A stretch of 64,000 bases of DNA from Ascaphus truei (Eukaryota > Chordata > Amphibia > Anura > Ascaphidae). The position numbers and the translations under genes were made by a program. Numbering within the stretch: position 1 is the first letter of the stretch; the number at the start of each line of letters is the position of its first letter. Positions 1 through 13,190 of this stretch are shown piece by piece. The notes below the pieces were generated by a model, which worked only from the letters and a program-made list of their open reading frames with translations, searched no databases and had not been told where the DNA came from. The DNA lies in NCBI GenBank assembly GCA_036426205.1, contig CM071570.1, forward strand, positions 53,341,087-53,405,086. Direction: 5' to 3'.

Positions 1-133
1 AATAAATTACAAGTATCATACTCACATTTAGCCTATAATAGTAATAATCCCCTCAAACAGGCATTACATTCTGGCCAATAATGCCCTGTTCTTCAGAATT
101 ACTGTACTTAAGTATAGCTCTTTTTTCCTATCC

Positions 134-390
134 TGGGCGACGACGATTCATGGGAAATACATCAGGTATCGAACCTGCTGCAAAGGGGTCTGACAGAAAT
201 TTCCCTTGATCCGAATTGCCACGTGGACGATGCGATCCAGATAACCCAGTGAAAAGGAACATAAGAAGTGCGATGCCGGTATGGGGCCAGCTGTATAGGG
301 CGTTAGTCAGATATAAAACAGAAAAGTATGGGGGGGACGTGACCAGGTCACGGGGTTAGGCCAGGTGACGCGGGAATCCCTACACTGTGA
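134..390. other. Block present only in duplicate copy 1
   Basis: Between TTTTTTCCTA and ATTGCAAATCCA, copy 1 carries about 257 bp that are absent from copy 2 (around 11232-11257). It is more GC-rich than its flanks. On the plus strand it contains a frame of about 40 codons ending TGA near 251, with a natural-looking composition (for example GDDDSWEIHQ). The source was not recognised; it could be a retroelement piece or foreign sequence. Confidence 0.5.
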
Positions 391-2359
391 ATTGCAAATC
401 CAGAAATCTTCTTCGTCTTTTCTTGGATCACTATACTAAGTCAAAACAAATTCGCTTTCAAAATGCATTCCAAGTGACTCATTGAATCTTAGGAGTGGGA
501 ACTTTTCTGGTGTTTCGGGTCTAAAATGTTTTGTGTTTTGGTTTTTGCGTCTGCACTCCATTGGTTTTGGTGTGGTTTGGATTTGTTCAAATATGGGTGT
601 AAAAACTTCGAACAAGTAGGAACAGTTTTAAAAATGCAAAATCCATATTTGTACAAAAACTAGTTTTATGTTAAGAACCCAAAACACATGCCGTTTTCGT
701 TTTGGGCTTAAATGTTTCCTCAAATTCTCAAATTATTTCACAAAGAAGAAACCACTTTGTGGTACATTTTTTATTATTTATTCTTTATACATTAATATAT
801 TGTCTAGCTTGGAGAGCTACCATGATTCACCCGCGGCACATGCGTGCGTTTTGTGTGCAATGTCCGCGGTGTGTTCCATGCAGTGTTTTTCCATTTTTAA
901 TATGCCAGCAACTTATTTTTATTAGTTCTGTAGTTTTTTTGGGCCAACGAGAGTGATATTTCACTTTATAATCACTTATTTCACTATGTAGTTTAGTGTA
1001 TCTATTTTCTAATTGTCATAATGTTTAGTTATTCTTGTTTGGTCATATGTTTCTTCTCTCACATGTTTTGGTGGTTTAGATATATTGGGTCACTTTTTTT
1101 GGATTGTATACATACTTTTGGCATTTGTTTACAAACAATATAGTGTGTTCGATTTCTTATTATTATATTTCCACATTTATTGTATTTCATGTTTTGCTGC
1201 CTTAGTTTAAGATACTATTCTGTGTTTAGTTCACACTCTGACCATTATTTAATAATCATATTAATAGGTTGTGTATATCTCCATTAGATTATGTTGTTTT
1301 TTTATTCTTGTTGGTAGGCCCTTCCATCACCCCCCCTTTCCATCTGGTAGTCGTCATTTGAGATGTAGCCAATCACTTGGATGGTGCAATCAATCATTTT
1401 TGTGGCTACACACCGTGGATGATGGAGGTAACTATATATATTTGCATTTGCCCAATAAGCCTAATTACCCTTTGAAAAAGCGCCCTGAAAGCCGGGACAA
1501 CCCGTCAGGGGATGTGTGCTTTTTTAGCTTTTTTTGGCTTATATGCCCGAATAATGTACTTAATTTTCTACTACCCAGCCCATTTTTATTTCAGCATTGC
1601 CCATTTTTTCTTTCTCACCTTTCTCACAATTTGTGGGTACGTCGCAGACGGTCGAAACCCTGTCTTTCCCCCCCATTACGGGCTCTTAGCAAACAATGTC
1701 AATCATCCGATCCTCCATACCAGCCAGGGATCTGGGGGGTACAACAATGCAATGAGACACTAACAATTTGTCACTTTTTTTCTGATCCCATTTTCTCACT
1801 CGACCCCCCTATAAGTTGCTTGCATGCCGATTTATACAACGCTTTTTCTTCCATACCGTTAACTCTCAGTCACAAAACAATAATTTCTTTTCTATGTCCT
1901 ATAGTACAATCGTCAAAAATAAAAGACCAAGTTCTAATGATCTATATATAAACCATTTTCAAATACCTAAAAAACTTAATGTGGAGAATCGGTCTAAAAG
2001 ACTATGTATTTCCTAAATAAAGTTTTTCCTAGAATAAAACTGTGGTTTTCTTTTTACTGTTTTGCATAACGAAAGAGGGCCGATTATGGTATTAAATTAA
2101 TATGTAGTTGGTTTCGGGAACCGTGTTGTAAACCAACTGGACAATCCTGGATAAAAGTTTATATAACATTCCATAAAAATTTCTTAGAACTAGTTTCCTC
2201 CTATTAAAACATCTTTAAAAGTATTAATTGAGAGAGCTACATATCTAAGTTATATCATAAGGTTAATTTAGTAATATAAGGGAATGGGAGACGGTCTAAT
2301 GTTACCGGCACTCTAGATTTATAAAAGAAGGAATATTTATAACAGAACAGAGAGGGCCA

Positions 2360-2700
2360 CTAGATCGATGTCTTCATTATTATCCACACCGAAAGGATCA
2401 GTGTCCCTTAGCTGATAGATCCAAAATGTCTCTGTTGTCTCTTCTCTAAGGGGCCATTGGTCTGTCCAACCCGTTTACCTCTGCAGATCACGGACATGTT
2501 AATGCCCATTATACATCATCCACGGGGTCCATTTCGTTTCTTCTTGAAAATGCTTGGACCCCTGTGTCATTAGTCTTTGGCAAATTCTCTTCTAATGTTC
2601 AAAGAAAACCTCTGCGTGTAGCATACGTTTAGTCCTCCATAATCTGTAGAGACCACGATTGCACTCTAATAATAAACAACGATAAGTTAGCCTGGTTTTG
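2360..2700 (-). pseudogene. Penelope-like GIY-YIG C-terminus, copy 1 (decayed)
   Basis: This is the counterpart of 13190-13505 in the first copy of the large duplication, with many small indels. The same words are present on the minus strand (for example the reverse complement of GGCCACTAGATCGATGTCTTC). No open frame survives. Confidence 0.5.
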
Positions 2701-2719
2701 TTACTGCTATTTCTATGTT

Positions 2720-3440
2720 TTTTTTTTTCAGTTCTTTCAGAACTTAGTTTGCTAAAGTGGTCCCGCAATGCAGAGGGATCTGCAAGCTATGCTATGTTTT
2801 CAGTGTCTACTGAAATCTCTGGCATTATTCTTGAGGTTTTTGATGTGATTTATTTTTTGTCTTCTTTTCCATGTTCGTCATTCAGGTGTTATTTTGCCGC
2901 GAACCAGTCAGTGATTGACTCCTGTCAAACAGTTATGACTATCAGTTTTTCAATCCCCATGTTTCTTGTTAGGCTAGCAGTATGGATAATCTCGATTTAA
3001 TTAACTTTATCCATGAGCCCCCTTCTTCTTGAAGAATGAATTTAGTGTAGAGTTTGTCACAATTCTGTAAATTCTCCAATCTGTCTTCCCATGTGTTCAG
3101 TCCTGCTGCCGTACCATCTTACCACTTCCACTGAGTATGGCATTTCATTTCTGTGGGCAAACCAATCTTGGTAAATAAAATCTTCCTATGATCTTCAGGT
3201 GAGGACAATTTCCTTTATTGGTTAGTGGTTGATTTCATGGTAGTATGTCTTTCACTTCGTGTTCTTTGTTACTTTTTTGGGGCATACTGTACACCAGATA
3301 CTGTTAAGTTGGTATCTCTTGACATGAATCAAGATTAAGCACTAATCCTTTCTGATTGATCATCTATTAAACTATGTGTTTTTCTTCCTCCATCACTTGT
3401 CAAGCGTTGAAGCCTACGCTACTGATTCGTTCCAATTTCT
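2720..3440 (-). pseudogene. RTE-type endonuclease fragment, copy 1 (decayed)
   Basis: Counterpart of 13560-14233. On the minus strand the ATGAAATCAACCAA region and the Lys-rich FFKKK stretch are recognisable, but the frame shifts repeatedly. Coding function is lost. Confidence 0.5.
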
Positions 3441-3774
3441 GTAACTCTGTAAGAGAAAAACAAAGTAAAATATGGCGTCCAAATTGGTCAAAGTTTCTCA
3501 ATAATATGTAATAAGACTGGATAAACAATGACAGTCCATAGATTATTGGCAATTATCAGAGTTGCGGGCTAGGAGTCTAGGTTTGCCACATTACCACCAA
3601 GTTGAAACAACCAAACACCTACGCCGCCCCTCCTAGTAACCAAATAAGATGAACAGAGGCCCACTGGTAAAACATATGCATATATGTAGGGGCCTCTGGC
3701 CCTGTTACCTTAGTGCTGCCAAGGACTTCCAATATCCATGGCGTGCGTTCATCACGATAGATAGCCAGCATGAA

Positions 3775-6700
3775 GATAGGTGAAGATCTTGTCAACTGCC
3801 TCAATTTCCAACTCCCAATGGACCGGGAAAAAACAAATGAGCACGTCAGCTGATAACAGGTCAAGTTTTATTCACGGGTGGTGCAGCAGGGGAACACCAA
3901 GCCACAGCACGAACGCACCTACGCGTTTCATAATGCACGAGGGCCCTTTATCAATGTGCAAACAAGTATACAACGCGTGATTTATACTCACCTGTACGTG
4001 CTCGCTCTGCCGGGGTGTACCGTCTATCGTCACCGCGTCGCGGAACGGTGTCGCGGTGACTCGCGGCGTACACCCAGCCATTGCTGGGGTGGGCCAGTCG
4101 ATGTGGTATGGATATGTTATCTACTGTCTTTTTTCTTTTTCTCTTTTTTTTCACAACAAACTTTATTAACAACAATGTACCAGTAAGAATAAAAAAACAG
4201 AGTTAAAAACATATTTCAAAACTATAATGCAGTAGATCACACAGGCAAGACAGTGGGTTATTTTGTAGTATGTTGGGGCATTATATTACTCAATAAATTT
4301 ACAGCTAATTGCATAAATGGGCCCCCATTAGTTTCATAATGAACTAATGCCTGTGTAGGTGATCTTGGTATTTTGTTGGATCGTGTACTGAACATGAACC
4401 ACAATTCAAGTGCAAAATATAGAATAATATTTAAGTCAAATCGATATAATCGATCGAATATAGTCCTCAGCGTAATCCTTTATTGGACAACTAAATGCTG
4501 TTGTAAAAGGTCACTCATTTATGAGTTGACCCTAACTATTAGTGATATATTCTCTAGTCAAATATCTTCATAGGATATGTGATGGTATCTAACCTACTTA
4601 ACGCTATTGATTAGAGACAGCATGACAAAGATTGGGAAAGCACAAACATGAAGAAAAATTAGAACAAATAATATATAAGTATTGAGGGTTATTGCCATGT
4701 TAATTAATGAATTTGAAGTCTGTGTTCATAATACTATTACTAAAAGAATAAAAATAATAAAAAAGATGCATCAGTGCATAAAATAATCCAAGTGCAGGTT
4801 GTTTACAAAAAAATAAACATGTATAATGTTGGACCTCTCTATATGAAAAAAACACCAAAATACAATTGTGTTTTAATTAGTTTTAGAAAATACTTATAGT
4901 CCCAATCAATGTTCATTCCAAAGGGTTCCCTCCAGTCTCAGTAAACAATCCTAAGATTCCCGTCTATCTACATCTTCTCTATCTCCTCCTCATCCTGGGG
5001 GAAGGGCGTGAATGTGTTCAATGGCCTTTATACATGTACAAACGATTGGCTTACCATGTCGACATTAGAGATGAATTTTTGTACAGGGTGATTTAGATCT
5101 TTATTTTTTATCAATTCGGAGATGTTGTCGAGATTCTAATCTTAGTTTTCTAGTGGTCCTCCCCACTACTGGCGCCACAATCCACATTGAGTAAATATAT
5201 ATAAAACTGTGAGTTGCAGTAATAAAGCAGGGGACGTAGTACTCAATCCTCGTGACTGTAAGAGGGAAGTTTTACCACCCTGATTAATTGAAGCACCAAC
5301 GTCTTTATACATTAGTGCATGTGACATTCTTTTGGGATAACGGAGTTTGTTCTCAGCTGCTGGACGTGAAGAGACTGGGTGGAAGTGTTATTCAGCTATC
5401 ATTTTTTGCCCTTTGTACATATAATATTTGGTCCTAGCGACACATAACGGTTTCAATACAGAATCAAGTGACAAAACACCCAATGTTTCTTGAGATGGCC
5501 TTAATATGTAATGCTTTGCTTGTTTGGCTGAATGGTGTTTAAATGACGGACTAATATACAATCTTTGATCTTTTCTTCAATCACGGTTTATATGCTATGA
5601 AGACTGTTTTCTGTCCATCTTCCACACCCCCTCAACAATCGTCTAAATCAGATTTTTTTGTAGCCCTCTCTGTAAAAAGCGAACTTATAACTCTTCTGAT
5701 TTAATTTTTAACTCATATCATTAGTAATTGCGGCGGTTTCTGATGAACTTGGCTTTTGGGTATCCCCAGAACGTGGCCTTGAGGGTGCACTATCCTGGTC
5801 TTAAGTAAGACGTGTTCCGTGCATTCGGTTACTAAAGTGTGGTCTGAATGGAGAGTTGCAGTTCATTATAACAATAAATCTAAATAATAAATGGTGCTGA
5901 TGGTGATAGACAAAAAGTAAAGAAGATATAAACTCATGTCTTAGTGACCAATAATTGCTAAGGTGTTGGAGTCTCCGTTCCCCAATAAACATGAGATCAT
6001 CTATGTAGCGTCTATAAATATATGGCTCTCTAAATCTATTTTTATCTCCAAAAGATGGAACACTCCCACCACCCCTCATAAAGAGGTTGGTCGTATGAAT
6101 GGGCAAAGCTCGTGCCCATAGCCGTTCCACCGTCTCCTGGAGAATAGTGCATGAACCCCGTCAAATAGAAAAAATGTGAGTGAGTAAGAAGTTGAATAGC
6201 ATCTAAAAGGAAGTGACTTGTTCTTGTGGCTAATCAGATGTGATTCGAAGTGACCTGCTGCTGGCTTCAAGACCATGTTCATTGGGAAATGATAGTATAT
6301 AATGACGTCACGTCTAGCGTCACCCACACCATATTTAGATTCCATCAATTTGGTCTAGAGGGTTAATAAATACTGCTATCCACGCTAGACGAGGGCAATT
6401 GTTGGCAAGGGGCTGTAGAAAAATCCACGTACCGTGAAACCCCATCCCCCAAAGAATCCTTCTAGAGACATGGCCTCCCAGAGGGGACAACAATGTGCTA
6501 TGACTCTTTCGGGAGATGGTGGCAACACGGGCGGTGTGGCATGGGTTTAAATACAGGTATCAATATCATTTTCATTAATTACTCTTAAAACCTAGAGAAG
6601 CCTTCATCTCGAGTAGATGTTTTTGAGATCTCTTTGCAATTGTTGGGGTGGGGTCCAAGGGTAAGTGCAGCACGGAGTCTGATCACCCCGTTTGCGCAAG

Positions 6701-9215
6701 CCTCCCTTTGATGTCTCCTATGCTGACCACCACCGCCCCCCCTCCCTTATATTCATCTTTTTATTAACCAACATTTTATTGGTTTGTAGATCTTTTAATG
6801 CCTTGTTTCCTTTACGTACAGCTAAATTACATCATGGTTTTGAGCATGTGTATTAGTAATGAAAATCCTTTCCTGTAGGAGTCTAGGTCTCTCGTCTATA
6901 GAATTCAAATGTAGATAAAACTTTCCTTTAATAAACTAGGAAAATGTAGATTTTCTCCTCAAACCTTTTGTAATTACCACAGACAATCTCTCGGGTTAAA
7001 TTCAGGGTCTGAGAATCCCTGAATCTCCTCCATGTTCCCCTTGACCAACCTGTTTCCCTAAATGTAATTAATGTTGACACATTATTTACATAGAAAAATA
7101 CAGTCAGGATCAGATATTGCACTGAATATATACACTTTCCTTCCGAGTACTTCTGTATCATGTGCAATTTTTTTAAGAGTACAACCTTCCTGATCATTTA
7201 TTCAACATCTACCACAGTTTGGAAAGAAGTGAAATCAGTGCAGTCAAATCCTAAGCCCTTGTTCAATATGTGATAGTTTCGTCACCTGATAGTCTACATT
7301 GGATTGTTTATCACACAGCCCATTCTTGATTTAAAAGTTTTTCTTCTCTTTGATGGGAGCTCCCTTTTGATTTTGTTGTTTTTGTCCCCCCGCCTCGTCC
7401 TTTTGGGTTTTTGGAACCTTAGAACGTTCGTAAGGGACTCAGAGGAATGTCCTTGTGTGGTATCTTTGGGTCGATCTCTTTCTTTATACTTCCTCTCCCC
7501 TCTCAAAAGGGGTCGTTGTTCTTTGGGGGCAAATCCACATCTGATTTGGAATTATCTATCTTCATGCATGCGTGGTGAAAAAGAGACTGTTTTTGGCCAT
7601 ATTTTCAGTGTCCGCTGTATCAGTAGTCTCTCACTAGAAGCGTTAGAATTCCTCCAGGTTCATAATAGATTTTCGTGTTGGCTGGATTTATTGTCTGGTG
7701 TTGAATGTAATAGGGACTGTATCTTATTTTTACTAACGTTTTTGGGTTGTTCCCTTTCCCATTATACACTTGGTGTCGTATTAATTAACTATTCCCTCTC
7801 GAATTTTTGTTGTTTTTTGTCCATATGGATTTTTCATAATGTTCTTTAACACTTTTTTTTCCGATTCTGATCAATTCTTTGAAACCTTCCATTCATTCTA
7901 CAGAATTGGCCAGTGATGTTTGTAAGTTCCTTAATGTTCTTTTTCTTTTCAAGAACCGCCTTTTTCTTTTAGTTTTTAATTTGCACAATAAGTTCATCAG
8001 ATTTGAATGACATCTTAAATGCTTTTTCCATCCATTTTCAATTGGGGCTTGACACAACCCAAACGTTAGGGGATTTTTTTAATCTCACACCTCTCGGGAT
8101 CCTTTTAAGAAGCAATTCTTTTTCAACGTGAGATGAGGTCCCACCAAATCCTGGTCATTAATCATAAGTTTGCTAAGTTTCTGTGAAAATGATCTTCAGA
8201 TCTGTGCAATCCTCACAGTTCCCACTCTTTTTTATTATTTTTTATCTTTTGTAATAATAGTATTTGGACACGATTAATTCATTAATTAACATTGGCCCCT
8301 TAACCCTCATGACTTATATAATTTGTTCTAATTTTTCTCTGCCTGTTTTGCTTTCCCAATCTTTTGTTCATGCTGTTCTATTCAATATGCACGTAGGTTA
8401 GATATCATCACATATTCCATGAATATATTTGAATATGAATAATCCACTAAGTCTACGGGTCCACTCTAAATAGTGACTTATAAACGAAGCATCTTATTGT
8501 TGTCCACTAAATGTTAGCTTGGACTATATTCTATGTATATCAATCATTTGATTAAATAATTAATTCTATATTTTGCACTTGAATGTGTGTCATTTTCAGT
8601 TCACGATCCACAAACTACCAATATCACCTACAACGGCATAGTTTCATTATGACCTAATGGGGGCCCAAAATTTATTATAGCAACATTAGGCTGTAAATTT
8701 ATTAGAGTAATATAATGCCCATCCATACAACTACAAATACCCACTGTCTATGCCTTGTTGATCTACTCTATTAATAGTATTGAAATATGTTTTATAACTC
8801 TGTTTTTTTCTTTAACGGTGAATTGTTGTTTATCAAGTTGTTTTAGGAAAAAAAAGAGAAAAAAAGCAGACATTCGATAACATTACCATACCACCCCTGA
8901 CGGCCCACCACATGGCTGTGTACGACCGGTACGCGACCCGTTGCGACTCTGGACGATGACGTCACAAACCCGGCAGTCGCGAGGCACGTACATGGTGGTA
9001 AATCACGCAGTTTATGACTTGTTTGTCACCTGTGATACGTTGCCTCGTTCACGAACGCGTAGGTTTCGTTTCGGTGTGGGCTTTTGCTGTTCCCCTGCTG
9101 CCCACCCTGCTAAACCGGACCTGTTATTTCACCTTGAGTGCTCACTTTGTATTTTTTTCCGGTTATTGGAGTTGGAAATTGAGGCAGTGCAACGCATCTT
9201 CACCATCTTCCTGTA
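3775..9215 (-). mobile_element. Penelope-like retroelement, copy 1 (heavily frameshifted)
   Basis: Same element as 14559-19890: left inverted arm ~3775-4750, body ~4900-8270 and right inverted arm ~8250-9215. Short protein pieces match, for instance the RRYIDDLMFI catalytic motif near 6000 and the N-terminal stretch near 6930-7200, but dozens of small indels break the frame. It cannot encode a working protein as written. See the copy 2 entry for function. Confidence 0.75.
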
Positions 9216-9526
9216 ACTCTTGTAGAAATATGCCTTCTCTTTCTCTCTTAACTTCACTAAGCCATGATATATACCTAAAATGCCGGCAGCGTCACGTTGC
9301 GCGACAACCCGCCTCGTCTCAAAACAAGATACACAAGATAAAACATTGTGTACACATCCCTGTAGCGACGTGCACGCCCTTGGAGCTGCCAGGGCGACGG
9401 CTGGGAAAAAGAAAAGAAAGAAAACAAAAAAAGAAAAAAGTAATGTTTGGGGTTTCTCAGAGCTTGTTGGGTATCTGTGTGCTTATTAATTATTGGGCAG
9501 TAATGCGCTATCATTTCGTGGATTTG

Positions 9527-9700
9527 TTCTTAATTATAGGCTAAACTGTTAACTATTCTGGACATTATTGAAATGGCTACTCTCTGATTGGTCAAAAGTA
9601 TGGGCATTATTCATTTATTATAGGCTAAAGCTGTTTAATTCCAGGCATTATTGGAATCGCTGCTCTCTGATTGGTTAAAATGCTGGGCATTATTCATTCA
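9527..9700. repeat. Two tandem ~85-bp units
   Basis: TTATAGGCTAAA, CTCTCTGATTGGT and GGGCATTATTCATT occur twice, once in 9527-9612 and once in 9613-9700. Similar words (AGCCTATAATA, GGGCATTA) recur at 41-104, 10515-10562 and 11131-11203, so this looks like part of one MITE-like family bordering the GT minisatellite. Confidence 0.55.
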
Positions 9701-9879
9701 GTAATGGGCTGGAATTTTTGGCACATTGACAAAATTTTATTTCCAGCCAATCAGCTTTTACTTGTCAGAGTAGCTCTCAGACAGGGGACATGATTGGACA
9801 GGAGGCAGCAGCAAGGCAGTGACTCCTCTCCCTCCCTCCCTGCAAAGAGCCAAGTCCAGGACACAGTGAAGAGGGAAAG

Positions 9880-10000
9880 TTTGTGTTTGAGTGTTTGTGT
9901 GTGTCTGTCTGCAGAGTGTTTGTGTGTGTCTGTCTGCAGAGTGTTTGTGTGTCTGTCTGCAGAGTTTGTGTTTGTAGCTGCAGTTTGTGCATAGCTGCAG

Positions 10001-10031
<31 letters not shown>

Positions 10032-10197
10032 AGTTTGTGTTTGTAGCTGCAGAGTTAGTATGTGTGTAGCTGCAGAGTTTGTGTGTGTGTAGGTATGTTG
10101 CAAGAGGTTCGCTGATGTGTTGGTGGTAGAGATGTAGGTAGTGTGGTGGGTGTTGGGTGTGTGTGTGTGTTTGTGGTGTTGGGTGTGTGGTTTGTGT

Positions 10198-10246
<49 letters not shown>

Positions 10247-10741
10247 TGTGTTGTGTGTGTGTGTGTGTGTGTGTGTATATAGAGCTGCAGAATGTTATTG
10301 TGTACAGGGGGGGCTGCAGATTTTGTGTCTATGTATAGAGTCGGGGGAGGCTGCAGTGTGTGTGTGTATCTATAGATAGCTGCAGTTTGAGTATATAGAG
10401 GTGCTTTTATGTATTTAACATTTTATTTTAATAATACAATCTGTGTAACTCTACAAAGTGTCTATTATTTATGAAAAAAATGTACATTTATCCTTGGGCC
10501 TTCAACTCTTCCAGCCAGGGCATTATTGGCCAGTATGCCTGTTCTTCGGGGATTATACTTAAGTAATTGCCGGAATTTTTGGAACCCTGTCTGCAGAGAG
10601 CTCTACACAGGAGACACTGAGGAGAAAGGTTAAAGTATGTGCTGTAGTGTTTGTGTGTGAAGATGGAAAGTTGCTGTGTGTGTGTATTTGTATTGAGGGG
10701 GGTTGCAGTGTGTGTTTGTGTGTATAATGAAGGCTGCAGAA

Positions 10742-10808
<67 letters not shown>

Positions 10809-11010
10809 TTGGGGAGGGGTGCTGTAGTGTTTGTGTGTGAAGATGGAAAGTTGCTGTGTGTGTGTATTTGTATTGAGGGGGGTTGCAGTGTGTGTTTGTG
10901 TGTATAATGAAGGCTGCAGAATGTGTGTGTGTGTTTGTGTGTGTGTGTATAGAGGGGTGGCTGCAGAATGTGTGTGTTTGTGTGTGTTTGTGTGTGTATA
11001 GAGAGGGGCT
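9880..11010 (+). repeat. GT-rich minisatellite with long (TG)n tracts
   Basis: Nearly continuous TG-rich sequence with interspersed AGCTGCAGAGTTTGTG-type units. Pure (TG)n stretches lie at about 10004-10031, 10199-10231 and 10759-10807. An exact 128-bp copy occurs at 10641-10768 and 10821-10948 (period 180 bp). Both strands are open in several frames because of composition, not because of genes. Confidence 0.9.
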
Positions 11011-11140
11011 ATAGTGTACTGTATTTACACTTTTAATAAACACTTTTAATAAACAAGTACCGTAAAAGAACAAAAGAAAATGTAGAATATCACGTCAATA
11101 TAAATATACAAGTAATCATACTGCACATTTAGCCTATAAT

Positions 11141-11203
11141 AGTAATAATCCCCTCAGAACAGGGCATTACTGGCCAATAATGCCCTGTTCTTCAGAGATT
11201 ACT
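11141..11203. repeat. 63-bp imperfect palindrome
   Basis: AGTAATAATCCCCTCAGAAC and GGGCATTACTGG on the left pair with CCAATAATGCCC, TGTTCTTCAGAGATTACT on the right, centred on TGGCCA. Copy 1 has the same structure at 41-104, and a half-similar stretch is at 10515-10562. It may be the end-to-end core of a MITE. Confidence 0.75.
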
Positions 11204-11279
11204 GTACTTAAGTATAGCCTCCTTTTTCCTACAAATGGTCGATTAGTATGTGCAAATCCATGGAAATCCATTGCTTTTC

Positions 11280-13190
11280 TCCTAGTTCTTTTCAGTTGGC
11301 ATCCACTCATACTAATCAAAACAAAACTTCTGCTTTCTAAAATTAAGCATTCCTAAAGCTGACCTCATTGAATCTTAAGAGTGGGAACTTTATCTGGTGT
11401 TCTGGTTCTAAAATGTTTGTGTTTTGGTTTTGCTGGCACTCCATTGGTTTTGGTGTGGTTTTGGATTTGTTAAAATTATGGGTGAAAAACTCGAAAAGTA
11501 GGAACATTTTTAAAAATTGCAAAATCCATATTTGTACAAAAATTAACAAGTTTTATGTTAGAGAACCCAAAACATGCCTTTTTCAGGTTTTGGCTTAAAT
11601 TTTCCTCAAATTCTAAAATTAATTCAACAAAGAAGAATACCACTTGTGGGTACATTTTTTATTATTTATTCTTTATACATTATATATGTCTAGCTTGGAG
11701 AGCTAACATGGATTCACCGCGGCTACTGCATGCGGTTTTGTGTGCAAGGTGCCGCGGTGTGTCCATGCAGTGTTTTCCATTTTATATGCAGCACTTATTT
11801 TTATTAGTTCTTGTAGGTTTGTTTTGCCTAACGAGAGTGATATTTCACTTTATAATCACTTATATTTCACTATGTATTTAGTGTAGTCTATTTAATCATA
11901 TTTCATATGTTAGTTATTCTTGTTTGTCATATGTTTCTCTCACAATGGTTTTGGTGGTTATATTATATATGGGTCACTTTTTTGGATTGTAGATACATAC
12001 TTTGTCATTTGTTTACAAACAATATAGGTGTTTCATTTCATTATTATTATATTTCACATTTATTGTATTTCATGTTTTGCATGCACTTAGTTAAGATACT
12101 ATTCTGTGTTTAGTTCACACTTGTACCATTATTTAATAATATATATTAATAGGTTGTGTATATCATTATGATTTATGTTGTTTTTATTCTTGTTGTATGG
12201 CTCCTTCCATCACCCCCTTCTCCATCTGGTAGTCGTCATTTGAGATGTAGCCAATCACTTGTGGATGGGTGCAATCAATCATGTTTCTGGCTACACCTGG
12301 ATGATGGGAGGAACTATATATATTGCATTGCCTCACTAAGCCTAATTACCCTTTGAAAAAGCGCCCTGAGAGCCGGGAAACCCGTCAGGGGATGTGTGCT
12401 TTTTTAGCTTTTTTTGGCTTATATGCCCGATAAAGTGACTTAATTTTTACCTACTACCAGCCTCATTTTTATTTCAGCAGTGCCCAATTTTTTCTCCCTT
12501 TTCTACAATTTGTGGGTACGTCTCAGACAGGTCTGAAACCCTGTCTTTCCCCATTATCGCTTAGCAAACAATGCTTCCACCGTAGCCAGGGATTCTGGGT
12601 AACAACATGCAAATGAGCACTAACAATGTGTCACTTTTTACTTATCCATTTTCACATAGACCCCTATAAGCTTATGCCTGCCGTATTATTACACAGCTTT
12701 TCTGCATAGCCAGTAAACTCTAGTCACAAACAGCTTATTTATTATATGTCTTAAAAATAGTATAAATATAAAACCCAAAAGATCTCTAATTAATAAATAT
12801 CTTATATCATAAACCCTAAAATTTATAAATGACATAAACAACTGTGGAGAATCAGTCTAAAAGACTATTGTATATTCTAAATAAAATTTTCCTAGAATAA
12901 AAATGTTTTTCTTTTTACTGTTTGCATAACGAAAAAGGGCCGATTAATTGGTATTAAAATTAATATGTAGTTGGTTTCGGGGAACCGTTTGTAAACAACA
13001 ATGACATCCTGGATAAAAGTTTATATATAACATTCCATAAAAATTCTTAGAAACTAGTTTCCTATTAAAACATCTTAAAAATTAAATTGAGACGACATAT
13101 TCAAGTTATATCATAAATTAATTATTAATAAATAAGGGAAGGGGAACTCATATGTTACCGAACTCTAAGATTATATAAAAGTGAGAAATA
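11280..13190. other. A+T-rich part of duplicated block without recognised gene
   Basis: Corresponds to 420-2360 in copy 1. Open frames present in one copy (for example the 226-codon frame at 1271-1951) are not kept in the other, so none is supported. The segment 12520-12735 resembles 34370-34580 (shared GGGATTCTGGG, ATGCAAATGAGCAC, CCCTATAAGCTTATGC), which marks a dispersed repeat. Confidence 0.6.

Larger units (their letters stand above)
1..9440. repeat. Large duplicated block, copy 1 (error-rich)
   Basis: Matches 11098-20110 in the same order and orientation, apart from an extra ~257 bp at 134-390. The copies differ mainly by scattered one- or two-base gains and losses, many in homopolymers, with relatively few clean substitutions. 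The same Penelope open frame that runs 512 codons in copy 2 is broken into pieces of about 110 codons or less here. This looks like an unpolished long-read copy or duplicated haplotype, though a real decayed duplication is possible. Confidence 0.85.

Noticed and set aside
1271..1951. 226-codon plus-strand open frame
   Set aside because: The frame is not kept in the duplicate copy (12150-12830), has no recognised domain and lies in error-rich sequence.
7304..7849. 181-codon plus-strand open frame
   Set aside because: Antisense to the Penelope N-terminal coding region; a shadow of the minus-strand gene.
9777..11073. Several Cys/Val- or Thr/His-rich open frames
   Set aside because: Direct translations of TG/AC repeats, not genes.
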